From Grammothele lineata (lineage: Eukaryota; Basidiomycota; Agaricomycetes; Polyporales; Polyporaceae), in contig NDFF03000211.1 of the NCBI GenBank assembly GCA_002150815.3, forward strand, positions 1 through 22,118: a stretch of 22,118 bases of DNA, read 5' to 3'. Under the pieces are notes generated by a model. The model saw nothing but the letters and a program-made list of their open reading frames with translations. It had not been told where the DNA came from and ran no database searches. The position numbers and the translations under genes were made by a program. Every line of letters begins with the position of its first letter. Within the stretch, counting starts at the first letter, position 1. This document shows, piece after piece, positions 7,929 through 17,758 of the stretch.

Positions 7929-9960
7929 ACATTGACAGCGTCTCTGTTGTTCTCTCCTGTGCATGTTTGTACACGTACGTACCTGTGACTTGTTGTATCA
8001 GGTCTGCCCCGATTCGGGACTCGCCATCATACGATAGACGGACCAGAGTCCTGCTTTCCGTCCGGCATGCTCTAGGGACTTGGTCCAGTAGCAGTTAAAG
8101 TGCGTCGTCCAGCTAGTAGTCTATTAGTATAGCTGTATCGTGCAAGCAACTTTGTGATGAAAATGTTGTCGAGTTCGTTCGTTCGTTCTTGGCTTTAAGC
8201 TTTCTATCTCCTTGTCAATATTGAGGTAAGATTCTATAAATAAAGTATTAATTGGGCTGTTCTTCACGACACTAGAGGGCAAACCTTCACCATGCAAGAG
8301 GATGGAGAAAAGAACACGCGTAACAGTTCCAATTTGGCCCCGGTCCTAAACAAATATAACACCATGCCCACAAGGCTAAATACGAGTAAACACCTACCGA
8401 CACATAATCCTTCTGGAATTGATCACATAGTTCTGCAGCAGACGAAGCAGTCCGCCTACCCGGGTAAATAACCCACAAACTTGCTTGAGCACAACCTTGT
8501 TGGCTATGCTTTGTCAGAGCTGGTCGGAGACGGTCTTACTGTTTTTGTTTTTCTACGAGTGCTAACTGAAGACTCGAGGTACTGAATGAGTTTTTTAAGA
8601 TGGTTATGACTAAACGTGATGGTAAGGGCGTGCGGGTATGGCTGATTTCTTTCGAGATATTTTCTCATCTCATCCACACCCGCTTTCATTCTCGCCAGAG
8701 ATACTTCTACTACGTACCTTTCATACTTGGTTACTCTCACCCGCCGAATCCTGACGGGGGCACATGCTACGAGGCTGGCGAGCTGTACTTATAAGAAATG
8801 ACTTCCGTCGCCCGCCTCGAGAAGACCTATGTTAGGCAGTGGCTGTATATTTCGGGTAACCAACCACTCTGAAGGGCCACCTGAGGCTTTTGATACGGTG
8901 GAGCCCTCTCGATAGGTCACTTACCCTGTGTTTCGACAATCGCACGTTCTCCCATGGCTGCTTTGACACATGGTCAGCCCCTGCCGGCCTGTGTCTGTAC
9001 TGGTCTGGAACCCATTCGCTTACCCGTCCTCCCAGACTGGTCTGGCTTCCCTAACAGTCAGCAGGATTCGTCACCCTGGACCAGTCTCTGTTGCGTACTG
9101 GTCTATCTGTCATGTACTGGTCAGCTCGCCCATAGCGGTCTCCGAGTTGGCTAGCCATGAACATTTGTGGCACCCAGGCTGTGGCCACGCAACGCAGCAG
9201 TTGGCGTGTGTTGGAGTTACAAACGCTCGTCTCCATTGCGGTTTAATGTACGGTAACGGTGGGGAGTAACATGAGGAATGGCTAACGGTATACTCAAATA
9301 GCCGAAAATAAAGAGACCATTGCGTCATCAAAGGACCGTCCGACTGCATTAACGCACTAGTAGGCGAGAAAAACTGCCATATTCTGCCTTTGGATCGGCT
9401 GCTGGCCTGGTTGAATGAGTATTGATAGATGAGACAGCACATGACGATACACGTAGTCAAGGAAAGACACAGCTGGAGTTAGACTAGGTCCGTAGGGGCG
9501 TCGACGAGGGGGGTTGAGAGAGTTTTAAGGAACAAATTCTATGCACATTGCCAAGGACAAATGCCGCTAGCTGCCAGGGGTTCTCGTACGATGATGACAT
9601 TGTACCGGAGAGCTGGTTCCCTTTCCCCAAAATAATAAAAGAACGCAGATAGCTGCTCATCGAATACGTCTCTGCGATAAGACGGGATATGGATGGTGCG
9701 GAAGTATCTCCTAGGTTAACGCACCCCATATTGAACCGAACGTTTTCAGTAGCGTCGAAGAAGAAGTTCGTTTGTCTGAGCACAAGGGAAACAATAATTG
9801 CAAACAATAAGAACTATGTACTTGGTAAAGCTAACGAAGACGTAACTGAAATACCATAAATAAACATGGGGCATTTGATTTGAACGGCAGGTATCTGGGT
9901 CGTCCGAAATTTGAGCAAATCAGAGGAGACATTGGCTATACACCGCTAACCTTTTTCAAC
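7929..9960. other. No supported gene
   Basis: About 2 kb without a frame I can defend. A minus-strand frame at 8740-8504 gives a lysine-rich, helix-like peptide, but it lacks an ATG and flanking exons could not be traced. Positions 8997-9122 hold four ACTGGTC words and one inverted copy. The right end (about 9480-9960) is probably 3' flank of the minus-strand gene. Confidence 0.45.
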
Positions 9961-11360
9961 TCAGGCGATCTTCATCACATCAAGTAAAGCATCTGGTGAC
10001 TGCACATTCGCAGCAGCAGTTACCTCGCTAGCGTCCGGCACGAACTCGACACCAAATGTTTGATAAGGCTCCTTCCACTCCATAGCAGCAACCATGCCCA
10101 TTGGCAGACCTATACCGTTCGCATTAGCTCTTCCCCCATTGTTAAAGCTGAGAGACGCGCCCCAAGCATCGGAACTCGACGTACCGTGAGTACCGTTAGC
10201 ATTATAGCCACCGCTCACAGGGGTTTGCACCGCGTTGTTGAAGGTGAAGTCGTTGACGGTGGGGAACATGTTGAGGGAACCCGAGTTACCTGGGCCATAC
10301 GCTGTGGTTCGTGACGCATAATCGAAGCCCCAAGAACCCTGCTGATCCGAGGACAAGGACCGGGACTGGTTCAGGTACTGGTCCCAGGTCGGATTCGAGG
10401 ACGAACTCCAACACTCCGGTTCATGCTGAGGGGCCAGGCCAAACCATTGCAAGGAGGCGCCATCCGGACAATCGATAGACGTGGGGACCGGAGTAGGCGT
10501 TTTCTGAGGACCAGGGACGTTTACGATACTCTCATACTGCGGTGGCAACTCTTCCACGTCAAGCTTGTCGAGGCTGACTCCGAGGGAAGGAGATGGAGGT
10601 GGAGGAGGTGGAGAAGTCCAACGATCTAAATGCAGATCCTATAACATGCAATAAAACAAAAGTGAATGCGCGGCTTGGAAGTCATAGAAACACATGACAC
10701 ACCATTGAGCCATTGTCTTCGCTTTTGGAGAACCGGTACGAAGAGGAGTCCGGGAATAGACCCCTTTCAACTCTGTCGATCCACTCATCCCTATATACGA
10801 AGCGGAAAATTGTGAGCGATTTGCGTCGAAGGAGAACAGCAGGAACATACACATAGTTTCGACTGAGCCGTGCAAACTGCTGCCTATCATGCCACCTTCT
10901 CATGGCGAAAGCTACTCTACCAACAAGGCCTAAAAGACGATGAGTTTCGGTAGTGTGGAATTGGGAGGAGCCAAAGGACAGGGGAACACGTACGCCTGAA
11001 CAAGGAAAATAAGGTGGAACATAAAGCTAAAGTATCTCATGAGTTTGATCTCGGCGGTAAATAGTAGGAAAGACGGAACGTACACTGGCCATAAGCAACA
11101 AGAACACGACCGACAATACCAAGGAGGCGGAGGACGAGGTTGACAGAGACGTAACTGAAGAGAGCAAAACCGAGGACGATAACCGGGTTGGTGTTGATGA
11201 TGAAGTCGGGAACGAGCGAGAGCACGTCTTTCACCGTCCTTTGGAAAAAGAAGGCAACGGCGACAGCCAAGACGTCCAAGGAGGCGTTGAGACCCGCCAA
11301 AGAAGGATCGCAAGTCGCAAGGGCAGGAGCAGCAGGAGCTCCGATGGAAATTGAAGGCAT
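9961..11360 (-). CDS. Predicted protein with hydrophobic N-terminus and Gln/Asn/Ser-rich tail
   Basis: On the minus strand the simplest model has exons 11360-11084, 10995-10703 and 10638-9961. Intron 1 (88 nt) runs GTACGT to a pyrimidine-rich CAG; intron 2 (64 nt) runs GTGTGT to TAG. The model gives 415 residues ending in TGA. The start is an ATG after a C/T-rich leader. Residues 27-40 and 57-90 are hydrophobic and could be one or two membrane helices. Residues about 100-190 are basic. From residue 190 there is a proline run, then low-complexity sequence rich in Ser, Gly, Asn and Gln with aromatic residues, ending in a more ordered 45-residue segment. I do not recognise the family. Around intron 1 two other splice choices also keep the frame (see findings), so residues near 93-110 are uncertain. 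It could even be two genes, since the middle exon has competing open frames. Confidence 0.5.
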
Positions 11361-12591
11361 GCTGAACGCAGGATGTGGAAGGGGAAGTTGGGGAGAAAGT
11401 GAGTGATGCGACGGCGGGAGGAGGGAATGAGAAGGGAGAAAATGACAAAGGGTTAAAGTAGCCTGTGATATGATGAACCCGGGTCTTCCCGATCAGCCCG
11501 TGAGAATGATCTTGGCACCGTGATATTGAATTGGTCCTTGATAGCCGGCGGACCCAAGTGAAATGCTGCCCTGGTCTGCCCACGCTTGTCTCAGCAGACT
11601 CTGTCAATGTCGTGTTCGTTATCACTTTCTTTGCTGGGCACTAGAGGGACCAAGTGCATACCGGAGAAGAAGCATCACGACCTAACGTTGGCATAAACGC
11701 TTGCTGTGTGAGTGTCTTAGTATATAAACGATGTTTCTATCTTAGCCCTTTTGTTCGGTCGTGAGGCCTCATATCGTCCGCTCCATAACGGAACTGTCCT
11801 TCATATCGCAGCTTATAAACCCCCATTTCCATACTAAGCGGCCACAACTCCCCGTATCTTCCTAACCGAGATCCGTGAGAAGCTATAACTATGCGGTGCT
11901 CCCATGAACGACTAACGTGTGCCCGTCGATGCACATCGCGTTCCCCTCGTATACGAATATTCCCTCCTTTACCAATGCGGTTTCTGGTTCACCTTGAAAG
12001 CTTTCTCAACCTTGACGATCCTGCTTGAGCAGCATCAACGATGGTGAATGAAAGGAACATGAGCATCGGCTCCCGTGCTTCGTTCGATAAGAACCGTGTG
12101 GAGCAGGGTCGGGCTGGGAACCGGTGATGATAGGGGATGGCTGACATATCGATTACCCATTCAGCCCTGCATGTGCGACACCGAGGGTGAGAAGAAGTAG
12201 GGATGGGGACCGGCAAAACGATGCTGATTCATGGGCCACGCTGGGCTTGCAGAGCCAAGCTTTCGACCCCTGATACATTTCGCATGGGGGAATCATATCC
12301 GACCTCGCTTTCGCTTGCTGACTACCATTTTCTGGGATATCTTTGGTAGCCTTTCGGGCGGACGTCTTACGGAGGTGGGTCTTGCCCCGGACTTTTTACT
12401 CCGGAGTTTTCGTTGACCTGTCAGCTTTGTCCGGTTGCTTGTGATAAGAATAGGATTAGGGATGATGGCCGGCCAGCCGTCGTGGGAACACGGAAGCAAT
12501 TGAAATGCACCCGATATGTCATATAACCGCTGTTGAGGCCATCACTTTGAGGCGGTACTCACCTTCCCCCCCCCCGATTTAGCCAGGCCCG
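11361..12591. other. Divergent intergenic region
   Basis: This 1.2-kb stretch separates the minus-strand gene ending at 9961 from the plus-strand gene starting at 12592, so it should hold both promoters. I see a run of ten C residues at 12566-12575, 16 nt before the plus-strand ATG, and a TATATAAA at 11721-11728 too far from either start to assign. No convincing gene lies inside. Confidence 0.45.
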
Positions 12592-14634
12592 ATGCGTCTG
12601 CTGAGGACACTCAAGATCACAGGCGCTCAAGCCGAGTCTCTCCTTCTTTTCTTCCTCCTCTTCGTCTCCTTTGGGCTCTGCCTCGTTGTCATCCTCATCC
12701 GCTCCTTGACTGTCTTTCCGTTCATTCCCAACCCGACCGCCGTTTCATCCTCATGCATTGCCATCGCCAACTTTCTCGCATACATCGTCGTCACCATCAA
12801 ATTTTCCTCACCATCCGACAGGGAGGAGCAAGCCGCTCACAAACAGAAGTCGTCCACGTACCGGCAGTACTGGATGTTTGGCCTCCACGTCATCACCACC
12901 CTCCTCAACGCCGGCTTCTGCGCAGCTCAGTACATCGTTGGTCATCCTGAACAGGTCGAGCTCTACGCGAATGTAGTGGGATTGGCGTGCATAGTGCAGG
13001 GGTGGCTTGTCGAGGTGTGTTTACGTATTAGAGTTGCATGTCAAGCTTTGTTTGACCTCAAGCTTTCCTCTTCGTCTGCCAGACCTTCGGGAGGATGATC
13101 TATGTCTTTCTGAACACCCCGTCGGCCCGTCTTGCTCTCGGAGTAGGGGTCGTCCTCCAGCTCATTCTCCTTGCAGTCGGCGTCGTCTGTCTCTTCTTCC
13201 CCGACCTTCTCACCCAGCGCGAGATACTGTGGCTCCTCCCCTCTCTCATGCATTGCTCGCAACTTCTCATCTACACGGCTATTTACGCCTCTCTTCCAAA
13301 GATGAACAGGGTGTTGCCGACAGAAAAAGTAGTGAGGGTGAACATCTTATTCTACGTCACTACCACCGTATCTTCCGCCATCCTCGGAGCCTTGGGAGTT
13401 GCGTATCGCTGGCGGCTCACGTTCGTCGAGCAATACCTATTCCTCCTCGTCATGCATGTCTGGGTCGTTTATCGGGTCTCGACAGCCATCTATGGCAGAA
13501 CGCTGGCCAAAGACAACTTCGACATGACTTCCCTCCCGATACAGTTCAAGACGTCAGACCAGCTGGCATGCGAGACGAGTATGGATGCGGAACCGGAGGA
13601 CCATACCCTTCGGTGTGTATTTCTGTATTTCCTGCCTGTTTCCTTGCACTAGAATCCGTTTACTCACGCCTGCAATAGGAAAGTCAGCGACGAAGAAGAA
13701 GGCACATCTAACTATGAAGCCTTGGCAAGGTACGCTTGTCTCACTGATGATATCTGATCATGAATTCGTCTGACAAACGCGTGTAGTGATGCCCTTCCGA
13801 AGACACCCCCTCTCTTATACCAGTACGTCGCTCGTTCGACGGATAACTTTTCACTGCAGCGATTTGCTGATAGCTTGAGCAGTCCGCCCAGGCGTACGCG
13901 ACAATCGGCATCGATATCCCTCAGCGCCGCAGGCAAGGTGGTTTTGACGACGGATAAGCCCAAGGGGAACAGGCTGTCGCGTTTCTTTTCAACCAAACTG
14001 TTTGGAAATTGGTTTGGAAGTTTGTGCGTACGCTCTATTTCCTCGTTACTGCCTACTGAAGTCTCTGGCGGCATGATAGATTTGGTCATCGTCGACGCCG
14101 CGAGAATCAGTAGGCTTTCCTATTCTATCATGCACCTTGCTTAGGGGGCTCATCGACTTGGCAGATATAGTCAAAATACGCTGTCGAAACGTCCCAGTAG
14201 CTCGTTCTATGCAGGCTCCAATCTGAGCGATGGAGAAGCGGACCCATTCCAGTCCTTCTCCCCCAGCGACAGCAAGTCGGTCAGCAGCTTCTATGTTGTG
14301 GACGATATGAGGCATTCCGCAAGGTACTTTATATCTGTCCATCTCTTCCACTGCCATGGAATCTGACTGTCGTGCGTATAGTCTGACGGAAGGGAAAGCA
14401 ACTGCCTTGCTTCCAGACAAACGTTCCGCTACATGCCCCCCATTCTCGGAAGGGCACTTGGAGAACTACGTGACGCGGACATACCATCATAGGGACGCAG
14501 CTGAGGAAGACTACCAGTTTCTCGACTGTCCACACCATACATCCCCGTCCACTCCAGCAGCCCCATTGACTCTTCCCGAACCAGCCTACACGCGCATCCG
14601 CCCAGGCGATTCGGTTCAGTCCTATTATCGTTAG
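12592..14634 (+). CDS. Polytopic membrane protein, seven or eight helices with long Ser-rich tail
   Basis: Seven exons are inferred: 12592-13014, 13083-13612, 13679-13729, 13787-13822, 13883-14023, 14165-14323 and 14382-14634. The introns are 68, 66, 57, 60, 141 and 58 nt, all GT-AG. Joined they give 530 residues ending at TAG. Hydrophobic segments fall near residues 16-37, 50-71, 93-116, 124-150, 157-180, 187-212, 224-249 and 254-278. There is no cleavable signal peptide; the first helix probably acts as signal anchor. From residue about 285 the protein is hydrophilic, Ser/Thr/Pro-rich, with acidic (SDEEEG) and basic (RRTRQ) patches, fitting a phosphorylated cytoplasmic tail. The layout, a helical bundle of about seven spans plus a long regulated tail, resembles fungal orphan G-protein-coupled receptors, but I recognise no family motif, so receptor function is only a guess. 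The 141-nt intron is the least certain; an alternative acceptor 6 nt downstream keeps the frame. Confidence 0.7.
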
Positions 14635-15189
14635 CGCAGGATCGGTGGATTCGAGGGTTTGTCGACTGCTCCCAGGAGAGCCTCGACTTCGTCGCAACTT
14701 AGACCTGAAACTGCTGGTGGCCCTGGACGCTTTCGATACTGGGAGTTCACCCTTGTTTTCCTTCATCATTCTGCACCATCCTTAAAGAATAACGGAACCT
14801 CTTTTTTGCCATGTACGTACGCAACGGAGACATCATGTATCATAGATTGTTCATTTGTTGATTTAGATAGAAAAAAAGCCACTAGCTTGTCGTTTGTTCA
14901 AAAATCATACCTCTGTCGATCATTTGCCTATTATAGCAGCGACATAGACTTGTAAGACTTACGGATGGTATTTAGAGTGGGTGAACTTAGACATTTCGAA
15001 CAACGAATGAAAGCGCGAACGGGAAACAGGGCAGCTTGCAGCTAATCTGCAGTCACCTCTCTCTTTGTGGATGACGATAAACAAAAAGTTGCATCGAACA
15101 CAGTGGAAATACATTAACGGATACGTCGTAGAAACAAACCTGGCAGCAAGCAAGGTAGACACTGAATGAAGAGGACTGGGTTGTAGCAT

Positions 15190-15377
15190 TACTGCTTAAG
15201 CAGCCCGGAATAAACGTTGAGGCAGCTGGTAGAGATCCCAAGAGGAGAAATGTCTCGAATGGTTGATTCGAGCAGAGAAGACGACAACGCAGGTACTTCG
15301 ACCACCCACGCGTTTGACTTACTGGCCTGCCCACCGGAAATTAGGGTAGGTGGTACTGCTTAAGCAGCCCGGAATAA
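15190..15377. repeat. Pair of 24-bp direct repeats with a palindromic core
   Basis: An identical 24-bp word lies at 15190-15213 and 15354-15377, 164 bp apart. Its core CTGCTTAAGCAG is a perfect 12-bp palindrome, followed in both by CCCGGAATAA. Such paired sites could be protein-binding sites or the ends of a small excised or worn element. Nothing between them is recognisable. Confidence 0.7.
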
Positions 15378-16839
15378 GAATCAACTCAATAAATGATGAA
15401 GCTCGCACCGCACATAGGTTGTTTTTAACCTGTATTTTTATATATGCTAAGAGTACGGTAAGCTCTGGTGCAAGTAAGCCCTTGCCTATTGCTTTCTAGC
15501 AATGAGTGTTTGATTGTCAGGTAAATGCTCAATGAGACGATCGAATCGATCTTGGCATTCCAAGTGGTCAAGGTAAGCACGATGCATTTCGATACGACAT
15601 CAACGTAAAGTATATTGACAATATAGCCAAACCATCCACCGCACCTTACTTGGTTTGCTGAAGTCCACTTAGCTCAGGTATCACTCGCAAGGCTCGAAAA
15701 GGGTCAATAACGTGCAATGTCCATTCGAAAAACATAGGTACGGGTAGGTAGCAACAAGGATCTGGTTTTTATACGTTTTTGAGAAAACAGTCTGACAAGT
15801 GCGAGGCGAGGAGTGGTAAAGACGGGGTGGGATAGGGGGTAAGGAGGGTAGGAAGATGACGATAGTACAAAAAGCAAGAAGATACGCATAGTACGACAGC
15901 GGCTGTCACTTCACAACGACACACGGATGCAACATCAAGTAGCACCTAGACGTAAAGGCGTAAAGGGGGGTTGCGGAAATAAGTACTACAACAGACGGCA
16001 GAGGGGGAGAAACATACCAAGCGAGCCATCCACCAAGTCGAGACATCCACCAACGTCGACAGCCCACCGAAGAAATCATGTTACCGAATCGAGAGCAAGA
16101 GAAGAGACGAGACTAAGTCAAGGGAACAAGGGGAGACGCAGAGGATGACCGAAGAACTAGAGCATTTAAAGGGTTTGTTAGTTACGCTACGAGAGGATGA
16201 GTAAAACGGACGAACGTTCCCGCAGCCGATCCAGTGGGATAACCACGCATCCAAGCGTCAACGACAAATTCGAGAGAGAGACAAGGAGAAAAGACGAGGG
16301 AGAAAAGACAGTGAGGTGAAGGGGAGAAAGATGCGAGAGCTTCTCTTCTCATCCACGGCATCGGATTATCGGGTGAATATGATGTTCCCAGTACAAGTCG
16401 ACGACGGGTCACATAGCGTCCTCTATCACCAACGCTCGTAGTGTTCGTCGCGAACGAGAAAGAACCCTCATTGATACACCGAGGCACTCTTCTTACCCAA
16501 GTCATTGCGGTGCCCGTTAATCACTGAGTAATAGCTCAGTTGTGTCGTCTGACCAGTGTGTCTCGAATAAGGTATGCTTGGCCAACCTCTGCCACTAACA
16601 AACGGCGAAGTTTCGACGCCTTGTTCTTGTCGCTTACAAAAAGTATCAGACTACTTATATCGAGTCGTCAAACGAAATGGCCAAGACTTTCTCGCTTGCT
16701 GCTCGTGTGCAGGTCTTTGGACGACACGTAATCAATGTCTTACCTTGTTTAACGCTTGGTTCACTAATCACTCAGCGGCATGTACGAACAACGTCACAGA
16801 TAATGTTCATTTCAAAGACCTAGCAACGGAACACGTATT

Positions 16840-16878
16840 GGGAGCGGGGGGCAGGGGAGTGGGGGTGCGAGTGGGGGG
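16840..16878 (+). other. Guanine-run tract, possible G-quadruplex
   Basis: Five runs of three to six guanines are separated by 2-7 nt (loops AGC, CA, AGT, TGCGAGT). This meets the usual pattern for an intramolecular G-quadruplex on the plus strand. It ends 46 bp before the first LTR copy. Confidence 0.6.
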
Positions 16879-16924
16879 CAGTAACAAACCAGACGAGAAA
16901 GACAATCATACAAGGCGGGCGGAC

Positions 16925-17328
16925 TGTTACAACATTCCTGCCCGGTATTTCTTTTTTTCCTTTCCTGTTCCTCAATGAGCGCAACCTCTGTACCATCCGG
17001 TCCCGCGGCGGTTCAACACCGCTATTGTATGTACGACTCATCGCGACTCATCCTGGGTCATCGTCTCGCGCCCCCGTCTCTATTGTTCCCTCTTTCTCGC
17101 GCCGCACATAGCTATTGTTCTGCATGTACTTATATAGTCTGGGTCTCCCTGAGGACGCTCCTCAGTTTGACCTCCTTTTCCAATCGAGGCCTCTCTCCCC
17201 ACAGGACCCCCGCGTGTCGCTCGCCCTCTACCACAGTGCTCGACTTCGCCTCCTCGGCGTACATCCTCCCAGACCCCTCGACCCTCAACCGCGTGCGCAC
17301 GACATACGTCTCATAGGCGCCCGCGCTG
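16925..17328 (+). repeat. LTR copy 1, lacking its last 14 bp
   Basis: It starts TGTTACAACATTCC and follows LTR copy 2 across its length, by eye roughly 85-90 % identical with small indels. It contains the same TATA box (17131-17137) and the same AGTTTGACCT (17164-17173). It stops after CGCGCTG, exactly where copy 2 goes on for 14 more bases to its CA end, and copy 2 begins at the next base. This is probably an older solo LTR or element end into which the present element inserted. Confidence 0.85.
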
Positions 17329-17746
17329 TGTTACAACATTCCTGCCCGGTATTTTCTTTTCCCTTTCTTGTTCCTCAATGAGCGCAACCTCTGTACCATT
17401 CGGTCCCGCGGCGATTCAACATCGCTATTGTACGTACGACTCAGCGTGACTCACTTGGAGTCATCGTCTCGCGCCCTTGTCTCTATTGTCTCAGACTCTC
17501 TTGCGATCGTCCATAGTCATTGTCCCCATGTACCTATATAGTCTAGGTCTTTCTGAGGACGTTCCTCAGTTTGACCTCCTTTTCCAATCGAGGCCTCTCT
17601 CCCCACAGAACCCCCGTGTGTTGCTCATCCTCTACCACAGTGCTCGACTTCGCCTCTTCGGCGTACGTCCTCCCAGACCCCTCGACCCTCGACTGCGTGC
17701 GCACGACGTACGTTCCATAGGCGTCCGCGCTGGCCTCGGCGTAACA
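17329..17746 (+). repeat. 5' LTR of the element
   Basis: This 418-bp LTR starts TGTTAC and ends GTAACA, giving perfect 6-bp inverted ends and the canonical TG...CA. If transcription starts at 17568, U3 is 17329-17567 (239 bp) and R plus U5 are 17568-17746. The R/U5 part is better conserved between the two LTR copies than U3. The 3' LTR for comparison is outside the window. Confidence 0.88.
17535..17577 (+). promoter_or_regulatory. LTR promoter: TATA box and inferred transcription start
   Basis: TATATAG at 17535-17541 lies 33 nt before 17568, where AGTTTGACCT begins. The start at 17568 is inferred because self-priming requires the transcript's first nucleotides to pair with the priming site, and the 10-nt match begins there. 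The same TATA-to-match distance (33 nt) holds in LTR copy 1. Confidence 0.65.
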
Positions 17747-17748
17747 TT

Positions 17749-17758
17749 AGGTCAAACT
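17749..17758 (+). other. Self-primer binding site
   Basis: AGGTCAAACT, two bases after the LTR's CA end, is the exact reverse complement of AGTTTGACCT at 17568-17577. In Tf1-like elements the 5' end of the mRNA folds back on such a site and is cut to give the primer for minus-strand DNA. I see no TGG start or other hallmark of a tRNA 3'-end match here. Confidence 0.7.

Larger units (their letters stand above)
14635..16924. other. Gene-poor spacer before the retrotransposon
   Basis: About 2.3 kb with no frame of protein character on either strand and no tRNA-like cloverleaf or B-box that I could find. It contains a pair of 24-bp direct repeats and a guanine-rich tract, listed separately. A minus-strand frame at 16505-16182 starts with ATG (107 codons), but its translation has no recognisable feature. 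Confidence 0.45.

Noticed and set aside
8504..8740. Minus-strand frame giving a helix-like Lys/Arg-rich peptide
   Set aside because: It starts only with GTG, has no clear flanking exons and matches nothing I recognise.
14046..14420. Minus-strand frame inside the membrane-protein gene
   Set aside because: It overlaps the 3' exons of the plus-strand gene, whose splice phases fit together through seven exons.
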